Shown here: piece after piece, positions 16,972 through 25,829 of the stretch
How the letters are laid out: each line of letters starts with the position of its first letter
Numbering within the stretch: the first letter of the stretch is position 1
Source of the DNA: Terriglobus roseus
Lineage (GTDB): Bacteria; Acidobacteriota; Terriglobia; Terriglobales; Acidobacteriaceae
NCBI RefSeq assembly: GCF_900105625.1
Contig: NZ_FNSD01000001.1
Coordinates: 434,001-498,000 of the forward strand
Direction: 5' to 3'
Length of the DNA: 64,000 nucleotides
Notes under the pieces: model-generated
Seen by the model: the letters and a program-made list of their open reading frames with translations, nothing else
Databases searched by the model: none
Told to the model about the DNA's origin: nothing
Program-made: the position numbers and the translations under genes

Positions 16972-19215
16972 ATGCCCCTGCGCCGCCGCATCCTTTCCAT
17001 CGCCGCTGTTGCGCTTGCGATGAGTACTTCTGTATCTGTCGTCGCCCAGGCCAAGGCCGCGTCCTATAAGCCGGTGAAGGGTTCTGAAATCCTTTGGGAC
17101 AAGTGGGGCGTACCGCATGTCTTCGCGAAGAACACGAAGGATATGTTCTTCCTCTACGGCTATGCGCAAACGCAGGCCCACGCTGAACTCATGATGCACG
17201 TGATGGCTGCCAGCCGTGGGCGCTCAAGTGAGATCTACGGGGCGGGCGACGGTGACCGCAATCTGAAGACAGACCGCTGGGTCTGGCTCAACGAGATCCC
17301 AAAGCGCTCTGAGGTTTGGCTGGGACAGCAGACGCCGGAGTTTCGCGGCTACTTGGAAGCCTTTGCAGCCGGCATCAACGCCTATGCCGCGGCGCATCCG
17401 GAAAAATTGAGTCATGAAGCAAAGCAGGTGCTCCCGATCACCTCGCTCGACATCATTCAGCACACGCACCACTTCGTGAACTTCGAGTTCGTCTCCAATC
17501 GCAATGCCATGGAGCCCCATGGTGTTGCGCCCACAACGCAGGCCTCGCTGGAGCTGCCAGACTCGCCTTTCGCTCCTACCAACTTGGATATGCAGGATGG
17601 ATCGAATGGCTGGGCCATCGCACCATCTCATACGGTCGCGGGCGGAGCCATGATGCTGATGAATCCGCACCTCTCCATGGGAGGCGAAACCACGTACTTT
17701 GAAGCGCAGCTTGTCGCTCCCGGCATCAACCTGACCGGGGCATCGCAGGTCGGCCTGCCGGTCATGCGCTTCTGCTTCTCTGACTACGTTGCCATCACCA
17801 ACACGGTGAACACCGGTACCGGCTCACTCCAGTTCAAGATCAAGGAGCAGGACGGCGGCTACCTCTACGACGGCAAGGTAATGAAGTACGAAACCGCGCA
17901 ATATCCGTTCCGCGTCAAGCAGAAGGACGGCAGCTTCACCACGGAAGTCGTGCAGGTGCAGAAGACCGTTCACGGCCCCATCGTCCGACGCGACGACGGA
18001 TCGCCCATCGCACTGATGACATCCGGCCTTGATCGGCCCTTCTTCCTGGAGCAATACTGGAAGATGGATACCTCGCATAACTTCGCCGAGTACGAGGCGC
18101 AGTTGAAGCGGGTCCAGGTACCCACCTACAACATCCTCTACGCGGACCGTGACGGACACATTGAGTACCTTTTCAACTCCATGGCTCCGCGCCGCACTGG
18201 CGACTGGGCCACGTGGACACGCCCGGTCGACGGTTCCACCAGCGCCACCATGCCCACGGGCTACCTCACCTACGACGAACTGCCAAAGCAGATCGACCCC
18301 GCCAGTGGCTACGTCCAGAACTCCAACGAACCACCGTGGGATGCGTCGTGGCCGACGATGATGGACCGGTCGAAGTACCCCGCCTACATCTCGTCGTTCT
18401 TCCCGCTTTTCCGCAGCGACCGCGGACTGCGCATGCTCAGCGAGGACCAGAAGATCAGCTTCGACATGCTGTTACAGAAGAAGTTCTCGACCCGCATGGA
18501 GATGGCCGACCGCGTCCTCGACGACCTGCTCACAGACGTCGATCAGTCGAGCAGCACCCGCGCCAAACAGGCCGCGGCGGTGCTGAAAACGTGGGACCGG
18601 CAGGCCGAGGCGAACTCGCGCGGAGCACTGCTCTTCTACACCTGGGCGCAAAAATTCGTCAGCCCCAGCGTCGGCATGACGACCGCCGCCGCGCAGAAGA
18701 ACTTTGCGGTGCCCTATGACTACAACCAGCCGCTAACGACGCCACGCGGCATCAAGGATCCGAAGCTGGCCGTGCAGATGCTGGTGGACGCCGCTGATGA
18801 GACGGAGAAGCTTTACGGCTCCATCGATCGCCCGTGGGGTGACGTGATGAAGCTGGAGATCAACGGCCAGTCCGACGGCAACACCGCCGCGACGCGCGGT
18901 CCGGCCCTCAATGGCGTCTCGCTGCCAGGCAATGGCGGCTACGGCAACCTCGGCATTTTCCGCGTCTTCACCTGGGGTCCGCTGCTCGACGGCAAGAAGA
19001 CACCGGTTCACGGCGACGGCTTCACCATCGCGCTGGAGTTCTCGAAGACCGGCATCAAGCAGGCAAAGACCTTTGTCTATTACGGCGAATCGTCGCAGGC
19101 CGGCTCGCCCTTCCACACCGACGAACTGCCGCTGATGGAGAAAAAGCAGTGGCGCGACGTTTGGCGGACTCGGCCGGAGATCCTGGCGAACCTGAGTTCG
19201 AAGGACACTTTCTAG
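16972..19215 (+). CDS. Penicillin acylase-family N-terminal nucleophile hydrolase, exported
   Basis: 747 residues, ATG with AAGGAG upstream, signal peptide about 1-27 (AQAKAA cleavage). The family (PF01804) is made as a proenzyme that self-cleaves into alpha and beta chains. The predicted beta-chain nucleophile is S211 in the DG-SNGWAI junction, with the conserved NPHL motif shortly after (about 231-234). Members hydrolyse penicillin amides, aculeacin or acyl-homoserine lactones; the size and the GSNGWAI junction are compatible with all three, so the substrate is open. It follows the ccm cluster but is probably separately transcribed, ending at the hairpin 19234-19263. Confidence 0.92.
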   Translation: MPLRRRILSIAAVALAMSTSVSVVAQAKAASYKPVKGSEILWDKWGVPHVFAKNTKDMFFLYGYAQTQAHAELMMHVMAASRGRSSEIYGAGDGDRNLKTDRWVWLNEIPKRSEVWLGQQTPEFRGYLEAFAAGINAYAAAHPEKLSHEAKQVLPITSLDIIQHTHHFVNFEFVSNRNAMEPHGVAPTTQASLELPDSPFAPTNLDMQDGSNGWAIAPSHTVAGGAMMLMNPHLSMGGETTYFEAQLVAPGINLTGASQVGLPVMRFCFSDYVAITNTVNTGTGSLQFKIKEQDGGYLYDGKVMKYETAQYPFRVKQKDGSFTTEVVQVQKTVHGPIVRRDDGSPIALMTSGLDRPFFLEQYWKMDTSHNFAEYEAQLKRVQVPTYNILYADRDGHIEYLFNSMAPRRTGDWATWTRPVDGSTSATMPTGYLTYDELPKQIDPASGYVQNSNEPPWDASWPTMMDRSKYPAYISSFFPLFRSDRGLRMLSEDQKISFDMLLQKKFSTRMEMADRVLDDLLTDVDQSSSTRAKQAAAVLKTWDRQAEANSRGALLFYTWAQKFVSPSVGMTTAAAQKNFAVPYDYNQPLTTPRGIKDPKLAVQMLVDAADETEKLYGSIDRPWGDVMKLEINGQSDGNTAATRGPALNGVSLPGNGGYGNLGIFRVFTWGPLLDGKKTPVHGDGFTIALEFSKTGIKQAKTFVYYGESSQAGSPFHTDELPLMEKKQWRDVWRTRPEILANLSSKDTF

Positions 19216-19233
19216 ACGAAGCGCGCTCCATGT

Positions 19234-19263
19234 AAAAGGCCACATCTCAGGATGTGGCCTTTT
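19234..19263 (+). terminator. Rho-independent terminator after the acylase gene
   Basis: A perfect 13-bp stem (AAAAGGCCACATC with GATGTGGCCTTTT) with a 4-nt loop and a terminal T-run, 18 nt after the acylase stop. Confidence 0.93.
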
Positions 19264-19289
19264 CGCTTCCCCATTTAGACTTAGAAGCG

Positions 19290-20618
19290 ATGCGTTCCCT
19301 TAGACTCACCGCTCTCACGGCGCTGCTGGCGCTGCCTTTCTCGGCCTTCGCGGCCAGCTCGCTTACTGGCACCATCACCAATGGCACGACGAACAAGCCG
19401 TCCGCCGGCGATACCGTCACGCTCATCCGTCTGGCTCAGGGCATGCAGGAAGCCACGCACACCACCTCGGACGGCAAAGGTCACTACGAACTCGTGATAC
19501 CCGACGAAGGCATCCACCTGGTGCGCGTGACGCACGAGGGTGCTAACTACTTCAAGCCAGCGCCTCCGGGGACGACGAGCCTGGACATTGACGTCTACGC
19601 CGTCGCCGCAAAAGTCCCTGGCGTGAAGCTTGAGGCCGACGTGATGCGGGTGCAGACCGAAGCAGACGGCAAGAGCCTGCGCGTTGTGCAGCACTTCTTC
19701 CTGAAGAACGACTCCACGCCACCGAAGACACAGTTTTCCGACGCAACCTTCGACTTCACGCTCCCCGAGGGCGTCGCGATCGAAGGTGCAGCAGCGCAGG
19801 GCCCGGGCGGCATGACCGTTCAGTCTCAGCCCGTGCCACTTCCAAAGAAGGGTCACTATACCTTCAACTTCGCCGTGCGTCCCGGCGGGCAGACACAGTT
19901 CCAGGTGAGTTATCGCGTACCGTACAACGGCTCGCTGAAACTGACACCCACGACCGCCATGGCGGCCGACAACGTCATCGTGATGATGCCGAAGTCCATG
20001 AAGTTTGAAGGCGGCAAGACGCCTTGGGCGCCCGTGCAGGATGAAGTCGACGCACAGACCTTCGTCGCACGCAACATCGCCGGTGGTGACGCCGCCGAGT
20101 TGACGCTAAGCGGCCAGGGGCAGTTGCCGCGCACCACCACGACATCCGACGCGACGGGACAGGGCGATGGGACGTCCCCCGCTGGTGTTGCTCCCACTGC
20201 GCAGGCCAATGCGAATGGTGCGGCTAACGACGCTGCAGGCGTTGCTGCCGCTCCTGGCAAGCCGGGTGGTGGCCTCGGCACACCCATCGACACGCCCGAC
20301 CCGCTGAGCAAGTACAAGTGGTGGATCATAGCCGGCATCGGCCTGCTTCTGGCCGGTGGAGCAGGGTTCCTGCTCTCGCGTCCGCAAAATGCCGCTGTGG
20401 TTGCCGCAGATCCAACGCTCGCACCCACGAACACGTATGTTGCTGTCTCCCCCGTTGCGCACCCGACCTCGTTGCTGAACGTCCTGCGGGATGAGTTGTT
20501 CACACTTGAAAGCGATAAGCTGACCGGCAAGATCACCGAGGAGCAGTACGCGCGCGTGAAGCCTGCTCTGGAGATCGTTCTGCAGAATGCACTCGAACGG
20601 AACAAGCCATCGGCGTAG
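19290..20618 (+). CDS. Exported carboxypeptidase-regulatory-like domain protein with C-terminal anchor
   Basis: 442 residues from ATG 19290; the frame is open upstream only into the terminator hairpin, so the later ATG is used. It has a signal peptide (LRLTALTALLALPFSAFA). Residues about 23-90 form a prealbumin-like repeat domain (SLTGTITNGTTNKPSAGDTV, DGKGHYELVIP). The middle is beta-rich, followed by an Ala/Gly/Thr linker and a membrane helix (WWIIAGIGLLLAGGAGFLL, about 345-365). The cytoplasmic tail contains EELYA-like motifs (LTGKITEEQYARVKPALE). It may sense or bind carbohydrate or protein at the envelope. No precise function. Confidence 0.72.
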   Translation: MRSLRLTALTALLALPFSAFAASSLTGTITNGTTNKPSAGDTVTLIRLAQGMQEATHTTSDGKGHYELVIPDEGIHLVRVTHEGANYFKPAPPGTTSLDIDVYAVAAKVPGVKLEADVMRVQTEADGKSLRVVQHFFLKNDSTPPKTQFSDATFDFTLPEGVAIEGAAAQGPGGMTVQSQPVPLPKKGHYTFNFAVRPGGQTQFQVSYRVPYNGSLKLTPTTAMAADNVIVMMPKSMKFEGGKTPWAPVQDEVDAQTFVARNIAGGDAAELTLSGQGQLPRTTTTSDATGQGDGTSPAGVAPTAQANANGAANDAAGVAAAPGKPGGGLGTPIDTPDPLSKYKWWIIAGIGLLLAGGAGFLLSRPQNAAVVAADPTLAPTNTYVAVSPVAHPTSLLNVLRDELFTLESDKLTGKITEEQYARVKPALEIVLQNALERNKPSA

Positions 20619-20630
20619 TCGTCAATCCTG

Positions 20631-20663
20631 AAAGCCCACCTTCGCGCTGCGAGGGTGGGCTTT
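20631..20663 (+). terminator. Rho-independent terminator
   Basis: A 15-bp stem (with one G-T pair) beginning AAAGCCCACC and closing GGTGGGCTTT, 3-nt loop, 12 nt after the stop of the upstream gene. Confidence 0.9.
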
Positions 20664-20721
20664 CGTCTTTGCGCCGCTTCCTGCCGCCTCTCGGATGGAC
20701 TGCCACCACTACACTATTTCC

Positions 20722-21252
20722 ATGGTCATCGCTGCCCGTATCGTTCGCCTGCTTGCCTTTGCTGTCTGGATGGGCGCCCTCATCTTCTTCGGTGCGGTAG
20801 TCGCTCCCACCGCTGCGCGCATCTTCGGCACTACAGAGCAATTCGCAACATTCATCGGACACACGTTACTTTTCGCGCACTCCATCGGACTGTGGTGCGG
20901 TGTCGCGATGATCCTCAGCCTGCGCTTCCTGGGAGCCCGCGCTTATCGCATGCCGGTGCAGGCTGGCCTGGTACTGCTGATGATTGTGCTGACGTTCGTT
21001 TCGAACCGCGCCATCATTCTTCCCATGGAACATGATCGCGCGCTGGCTGGCGGCAACATCAAGATCCTCGTGCCCGGCTCGCCCCTGCGCGAGGACTTCG
21101 AAGCACGCCATGCGTGGTCCACACGTGTCGAGAGCGTCGTCATCTTCGCTGGTATCGCACTTGCCGTGCTGATCGGTATGGAGGGAGGCCTGCGCGAGCG
21201 TACAGCGGCCACGCCTCCACGCAAGGTGTTTGATCTTTCGGACGACGTCTAG
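20722..21252 (+). CDS. DUF4149-like integral membrane protein
   Basis: 176 residues from ATG 20722 with four membrane helices, around 4-26, 45-67, 76-95 and 137-157. The start of the protein (RIVRLLAFAVWMGALIFFGAVVAPTAA) and the later FVSNRAIILPME match DUF4149-type proteins. The alternative ATG at 20695 adds nine residues. The function is unknown; the gene is monocistronic, between a terminator and tRNA-Asp. Confidence 0.7.
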   Translation: MVIAARIVRLLAFAVWMGALIFFGAVVAPTAARIFGTTEQFATFIGHTLLFAHSIGLWCGVAMILSLRFLGARAYRMPVQAGLVLLMIVLTFVSNRAIILPMEHDRALAGGNIKILVPGSPLREDFEARHAWSTRVESVVIFAGIALAVLIGMEGGLRERTAATPPRKVFDLSDDV

Positions 21253-21491
21253 TCGTTGCTCCGTTCGCTTTCCCCTGCACTTACGGAGCGGGTACTATTT
21301 TTCCGAGCTGATAATTCTGCACAGGCAGATCGGCCACCTTGGACGAAAGTTCTGATAAACTCAATCTTGTCGTCGCGAGAGAACAGGCAAGCGAAATTTG
21401 CCGGACACTCCGCGATAACACAATCGAAGTGCGAGGGCACGAATCACAGTGACCCGCTTCGATGTGACAACCATCTTGCACCAGCAAGCTT

Positions 21492-21568
21492 GGGGACGTA
21501 GCTCAGTCGGTTAGAGCGCTGCCCTGTCACGGCAGAGGTCGCGGGTTCGAGTCCCGTCGTCCCCGCCA
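21492..21568 (+). tRNA. tRNA-Asp (anticodon GTC)
   Basis: 77 nt including encoded CCA. The acceptor stem pairs GGGGACG with CGTCCCC. The D arm contains AGCTCAGTCGGTTAGAGC. The anticodon arm CTGCC-CTGTCAC-GGCAG has GTC at 21526-21528. The T arm is GCGGGTTCGAGTCCCGT. Confidence 0.98.
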
Positions 21569-21890
21569 TCAATCTAAAGCACCTGGATTGAGGCGGACCC
21601 CAAGAAGCAGAGATGGTGAGTGCAATGAACACTCCCCCTCCGAAATCTTCTCTTTCCATCTAGGCTTATGACCACAACCCCACACCATTGCGCTGCTCGC
21701 TTATGCGAGCTCATACACCTCCACGTGTGTCTTCTGTCGGCGTGTCGCAACAGTTCCTGGACCGTCTTTTGATCTTCCTCGTTCCGCCCTCATGAGTGTC
21801 ACGGAAAGGTGTTTTCTTCGGTCTCATTTTGGGATTCCAGATGGGTCGTTCTCGTCCTCGGTTCGATCCATTGCAATTTGCCGAACTGGG
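21569..21890. other. Intergenic region after tRNA-Asp
   Basis: No gene supported. Open frames here are short and lack family signature; the one that covers the tRNA on the minus strand is a known type of false ORF. The sequence is somewhat less GC-rich than the core genes around it. Confidence 0.6.
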
Positions 21891-22487
21891 TCAGTCCTGC
21901 TCGTGGATGGTTTGAGCGTATGTCTTTCCGTAGGGATAGAAACATTCTTTGCGACCTTGCTGCCATGCACCTCTCGTGACGGGACTTGTAAGATCCCAGT
22001 CCGGCCTGCATTTCGTGGTGACAGCGCGTAAGTCCTGCCGCAGATCTTCCATCGTCGGCCTTCCGAAGTACCAGTACCCGTTGTAGATCTTGTGAATGAT
22101 GAGACCCGGCTCAAGAACAACAACGTGGGGAATCATGGGATTGTGGGAAGGATCCGTATATTCCGCGATTTCGAGATCCTTTTGAATGACACGGCCTGCG
22201 TCGGACAAAAAGGTCCAGTGTGCGCCGACTCCGCTGCGGTACTCATTCGTCTCCGTGAGGTTGTCGGTACTGATCGTGACAAGCTGGCAGTAACCCACTT
22301 CTATTTCACGGTGTAGCTGGACAAGCCCTTCATGGTGGCAGCGGTCCTTCGGACAGTATCCCCCGCGACTAAGAACGACGATCATCGGATCGCTTCCTTG
22401 AATTTCGGACAATCTCCGCCGTTTTGCTGTGTGGTCCGTCAGTTCGTAATCAGGAAAAGGGGCGCTAGGTACGATATCGAGTCGCAT
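21891..22487 (-). CDS. AhpC/TSA-family peroxiredoxin-like protein
   Basis: 198 residues from ATG 22487 (TTG 22511 is possible but has no Shine-Dalgarno). The thioredoxin-like fold is recognisable in PDYELTDHTAKRRRLSEI, then MIVVLSRGGYCPKDRC, with the likely peroxidatic C45 in YCPKDRC (second cysteine C50), then VTISTD and the later PHVVVLEPGLII strand. The CPKDRC motif is the kind seen in the peroxiredoxin-like subgroup. It should reduce peroxides, probably with a thiol partner. It lies downstream of the ABM gene with a 290-nt gap in which I see no feature. Confidence 0.8.
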   Translation of the reverse strand: MRLDIVPSAPFPDYELTDHTAKRRRLSEIQGSDPMIVVLSRGGYCPKDRCHHEGLVQLHREIEVGYCQLVTISTDNLTETNEYRSGVGAHWTFLSDAGRVIQKDLEIAEYTDPSHNPMIPHVVVLEPGLIIHKIYNGYWYFGRPTMEDLRQDLRAVTTKCRPDWDLTSPVTRGAWQQGRKECFYPYGKTYAQTIHEQD

Positions 22488-22778
22488 GTTCTTGAGTATT
22501 CCTTTCTTCAATTGCGGCCGGTGTTAAACAAGAAGATTGCGCTGGACGGGATACCGACCAACGGACCTTCATGGCTGGAGGCTTCATCATCAAGTTCTGT
22601 TTCAGGCGGTGCCTGGGTGGACAGGCGACCTCTGTCGCATGAACGAGACTGAGAAGGTCGAGGCAGACCGGCGGCGGTAAGTGGGTCGTGCGGGTTACGA
22701 ATCAATGTGAGTCACCGATGGATGCGAAGTCGAAACTCGCGATCCAACGGCGCCTCACAACGAGCGTCACCACAACAC

Positions 22779-23075
22779 CTACTTCTGGGCGACTATCTGC
22801 AGGCGACTGATCTTGGATTCGGTGAACAACTCACCGGCCTTCTCAATGAACTCCTGTCCTGCTGGGCCGTTCAGATGCGTTTCGCGGGCGGCTTCGGTGT
22901 CGAAGGTGTCGAAGACCCGATAGATCCCGTTCTCGCCCTCGATCTTCCCGGCATGCCACGAGAGGGTTCCTGGTTCGGTCCTCACCATCGAGGCCTCTTT
23001 TGCGAGGAACGGTTCGATCTCTGCTTCTTTTCCAGGTTTCGCTTTCATCTCAACGAGCAATGCGAACTTAGCCAT
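22779..23075 (-). CDS. Antibiotic biosynthesis monooxygenase (ABM/YgiN) family protein
   Basis: 98 residues, a ferredoxin-like ABM fold (PF03992): MAKFALLVEMKAKPGKEAEI at the start, EPGTLSWHAGKIEGENGIY in the middle, and GQEFIEKAGELF near the end. Members are cofactor-free quinol or heme monooxygenases, usually dimeric. ATG 23075 has AAGGA upstream. It starts 57 nt after the CMD-family gene, so the two are probably cotranscribed under the TetR-type operator sites. Confidence 0.88.
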   Translation of the reverse strand: MAKFALLVEMKAKPGKEAEIEPFLAKEASMVRTEPGTLSWHAGKIEGENGIYRVFDTFDTEAARETHLNGPAGQEFIEKAGELFTESKISRLQIVAQK

Positions 23076-23132
23076 TTCGTAGATCCTTTCGTGGTGAGTG
23101 GTTCGGTTGATGATTTGCTGAGTGCGAGAGTG

Positions 23133-23687
23133 CTAAGCCTCAGCCTGAAACGCCGGATCAATTTCCGTCGGGGAAATGTGATCCACGTAATTGCTCATCG
23201 TCTTCAGTGCGACCCCGACCAGAACCTCAAGCACCTGATCCTTGCGGTACCCGGCGGCGAAGAAGTTGTCCAGCACCAGCGCGCTGACGTGTCCACGTTC
23301 CGCGACGATCTCTTTGGTCAGCACGATCAGCGCCGCTAACTTGGGATCGGATACAGCCGTGTTCGATCGCACCGCCGAGACAACCTCGGCCGGCACATGC
23401 AGGAAAGCTTTGAGTAGGGTGCTATGAGCCGCGGTGCAATAACCGCAATCATTCTCAACACTGGCGGACAGCAGGACGATCTGACGCTCCACTGGGTTCA
23501 AGGTGCCCTTGCTGAAGACTTTCTCCAGCGCAACATAGCCCTCGAGAATCGTGGGAGAGTTTGCGAACGCTCCAAAGAGGTTCGGAATGAACTTGAAGGA
23601 CTTCTGAACGTCTGTCAGAACCGGACGGGACCGCTCAGGGGCGGTTTCCAACCCCACCGGCGGAAAGAGGGAGATCTGCTGATCCAT
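23133..23687 (-). CDS. Carboxymuconolactone decarboxylase-family AhpD-like protein
   Basis: 184 residues from ATG 23687 (AAAGGAAC upstream; the longer frame adds 12 residues without support). The AhpD-type redox/proton-relay motif is present: E78-N-D-C81-G-Y-C84-T-A-A-H88, followed by two further all-helical segments. It is probably a peroxidase/disulfide reductase-like enzyme rather than a true lactone decarboxylase. Two copies of the TetR-type palindrome lie 27-79 nt upstream of its ATG, with a TATACT -10 candidate (23749-23744 on the minus strand) next to the second. It heads the operon with the ABM gene. Confidence 0.88.
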   Translation of the reverse strand: MDQQISLFPPVGLETAPERSRPVLTDVQKSFKFIPNLFGAFANSPTILEGYVALEKVFSKGTLNPVERQIVLLSASVENDCGYCTAAHSTLLKAFLHVPAEVVSAVRSNTAVSDPKLAALIVLTKEIVAERGHVSALVLDNFFAAGYRKDQVLEVLVGVALKTMSNYVDHISPTEIDPAFQAEA

Positions 23688-23713
23688 ACAATTGTTCCTT
23701 TCGAATAACGACA

Positions 23714-23731
23714 AGACAGACACGTCTGTCT
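23714..23731. promoter_or_regulatory. Operator copy 1, AGACAGAC-N2-GTCTGTCT
   Basis: A perfect 8-bp inverted repeat with centre AC, 27 nt upstream of the CMD gene. It matches copies 2 and 3 in every arm base. Confidence 0.85.
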
Positions 23732-23748
23732 CTCGCCTCTCAGAGTAT

Positions 23749-23766
23749 AGACAGACTTGTCTGTCT
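23749..23766. promoter_or_regulatory. Operator copy 2, AGACAGAC-N2-GTCTGTCT
   Basis: A perfect inverted repeat with centre TT, 35 bp from copy 1. It borders a minus-strand TATACT, so binding would occupy the promoter spacer of the CMD operon. Confidence 0.88.
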
Positions 23767-23864
23767 CGAACCGAAATACTTCAATCCTATTGCAGGAAAA
23801 TCTGCTTGTTCCCAACATGGAAGCCTTTCCGATTCACGATTCCTCCGTGCGTTCGATAAGATAT

Positions 23865-23882
23865 AGACAGACTTGTCTGTCT
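23865..23882. promoter_or_regulatory. Operator copy 3, AGACAGAC-N2-GTCTGTCT
   Basis: A perfect inverted repeat with centre TT that ends just before the AGGAGA Shine-Dalgarno of the TetR gene. It points to autoregulation. Confidence 0.88.
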
Positions 23883-23900
23883 TAGGAGACACTGGCCTTG

Positions 23901-24473
23901 ATGCAGGCGCAAAAGCCATCCGATCCGCGCGAGAGAATTCTCGAGGCTGCCGATTACCTCTTCTATAGGGAGGGTGTGCGTGCGACCGGCACCGAGAGGA
24001 TCATGGCTGAATCCGGGGTAGCGAAGGCGACGTTCTATCGACACTTCCCAAGCAAAGACGACCTCGTGGTCGCGTATCTCGCATGCCGCGACCGCTCGTT
24101 CTTTGAAGCTGTCGACAGTCCTGCCCCGCCGAAGGATATCCACGAGGCGTTAGCCAGGATCGAACGCGTGATCAACCATCCCGACATCATCGGCTGCCCG
24201 TTCCTTCGGATCGCATCCGAATACCCGGATACCGCGCACCCGTTCCATCGCGTAGCGACCGAACACGAGAACAGGTTTCATGCCTATCTGACGAATCTGC
24301 TGGAACCTATCGCCATCGACAGGCAGGCGGCGGCAGCGGCGATGCTCAGTGTCATCGATGGTGGACTCACGACAAGAATGCTCTTCGGCAAATCAAGGGA
24401 GATCCCGATACTCGCCCCCGCTGAGGCAGTCTTGAAGAGCTTCCAGACGACGCGAACGAAACGCCGCACTTGA
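23901..24473 (+). CDS. TetR/AcrR-family transcriptional regulator
   Basis: 190 residues from ATG 23901 (TTG 23898 also possible). N-terminal HTH: RERILEAADYLFYREGVRAT, then ERIMAESGVAKATFYRHFPSKDDLV, a classic TetR recognition region. The C-terminal ligand-binding half resembles the AcrR C-terminal form (GCPFLRIASEYPDTAHPFH). It is divergent from the CMD-ABM genes with three identical palindromes between, so it most likely represses both itself and that operon until an unknown inducer binds; reactive electrophiles, quinones or peroxides would fit the neighbours. Confidence 0.93.
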   Translation: MQAQKPSDPRERILEAADYLFYREGVRATGTERIMAESGVAKATFYRHFPSKDDLVVAYLACRDRSFFEAVDSPAPPKDIHEALARIERVINHPDIIGCPFLRIASEYPDTAHPFHRVATEHENRFHAYLTNLLEPIAIDRQAAAAAMLSVIDGGLTTRMLFGKSREIPILAPAEAVLKSFQTTRTKRRT

Positions 24474-24551
24474 TGCCGGTTGCCAAGTGCGCAGCGAGCG
24501 TGGCAGCCCAGCGTTCTCCTAAAAAGGCTGCCCGGCAAAGTCGTTGCAGAC

Positions 24552-25829
24552 TTACCCTGAGAAAATCGGGTCAAGCGAACTGGGACTTCGCGCTAAGGGG
24601 ACATCAGTGCCAGGTGTCACCGATTCTTTTCTGACACCATGTAAATGGTCGAGTATTCGTCCTGCCATCGACCGCTTTGAGGCGCGGTGCAACCTGACTT
24701 CCCCGCCCTCCCAAAGAATTACGCCCGCATTGTCATCAGACTCGAAGCCTGTGTCGCTTCCGGAGACATCGTTGGCTACGATCATGTCGACGCCTTTCTC
24801 GCGGAGTTTTCGCCTTCCCTCTTCGAGTATGTTCTCGGTCTCAGCCGCGAAGCCAACCACCAATGTCCCTGCAGCGCGGGCTTGAACAACCTGCCGGAGG
24901 ATGTCCGGCGTCTGCGTGAGTTCCAGGGTCAGGCTCGCCTGCTTCTTGAGTTTTCGCGTCGCGGGTGAGACCACGCGATAATCCGAAACGGCAGCCGCCA
25001 TAATAACCATCGATGCTCGATCTAGCTGCGTAAGTACCTGCTGCTCCAACTCAGAGGCCGTCGTGACCCGCAGATGATCACAGCCCACAGGTACGGGGAT
25101 GGCGGTTGATGCACTGATGAGAATCACCTTCGCGCCGCGCGCGAGTGCAGACTCGGCGAGTGCAAAGCCCATCTTCCCGCTCGAGCGGTTCCCGACGTAG
25201 CGCACGGCATCAATCGGTTCACGCGTCCCTCCCGCAGTGATGAGGATGGTCTCTCCGGCCAAATCAGATGTGCGTTGTCCAAGCTCAAAGACGTGATCTG
25301 CGATCTGCATCGGCTCTGCCATGCGCCCATCGCCCACCATGCCACACGCGAGTTCCCCACTGCCCGGCGCGACGATGTGGACGTTTCGCTGTCGCAGGGT
25401 CACTAGGTTCGATTGCGTTGCGGGGTGCGACCACATGTTAGAGTTCATCGCTGGCGCAATTATGATTGGCATCTTCGCGGCCAGGCATACCGAAGATAAG
25501 AGATCATCCGAAAAACCATGGGCCATCGTCGCAATGAAGTTCGCAGTCGCTGGAGCGATCACCAGGAGATCGGCATCCTGCGTGACACGGATATGCTCGA
25601 TGTCGAAGCCATGGGCTTCATCGGTTGCAACATCGCTATTCACAGGTTGCCATAGAGACGTCATGACCTGTTGCCCGCTGAGTGCCGCGAAGGTCAATGG
25701 CGTTACGAAGCGCTCTGCATTCGCGGTCATGATCACCTGCACGGTTGCGCCTCGCCTTCGCAACTCACGTGTTAGTTCGGCGGACTTGTAGGCAGCGATG
25801 CCGCCACACACTCCCAGCAAAATCTTCAC
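24552..25829 (-). CDS. coaBC: Bifunctional phosphopantothenoylcysteine decarboxylase/synthase
   Basis: 425 residues. The CoaC half (1-180) is a flavoprotein: GVCGGIAAYKSAELTR, the catalytic H79 region (FDIEHIRVT), APAMNSNMW with N129, and ELACGMVGDGRM with C162. The CoaB half follows from about 190 (ILITAGGTREPIDAVRYVGN, SSGKMGFALAE, MAAAVSDYRV, LVVGFAAET, MIVANDVS). Together they convert 4'-phosphopantothenate and cysteine to 4'-phosphopantetheine in CoA synthesis. The ATG overlaps the panC stop by four bases. The last 25 or so residues extend past the usual end. Confidence 0.96.
   Translation of the reverse strand: MKILLGVCGGIAAYKSAELTRELRRRGATVQVIMTANAERFVTPLTFAALSGQQVMTSLWQPVNSDVATDEAHGFDIEHIRVTQDADLLVIAPATANFIATMAHGFSDDLLSSVCLAAKMPIIIAPAMNSNMWSHPATQSNLVTLRQRNVHIVAPGSGELACGMVGDGRMAEPMQIADHVFELGQRTSDLAGETILITAGGTREPIDAVRYVGNRSSGKMGFALAESALARGAKVILISASTAIPVPVGCDHLRVTTASELEQQVLTQLDRASMVIMAAAVSDYRVVSPATRKLKKQASLTLELTQTPDILRQVVQARAAGTLVVGFAAETENILEEGRRKLREKGVDMIVANDVSGSDTGFESDDNAGVILWEGGEVRLHRASKRSMAGRILDHLHGVRKESVTPGTDVPLARSPSSLDPIFSG

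Noticed and set aside
21444-21659. Minus-strand ORF with the peptide GTTGLEPATSAVTGQRSN
   Set aside because: It is the reverse complement of tRNA-Asp and its flank, a well-known type of false protein.
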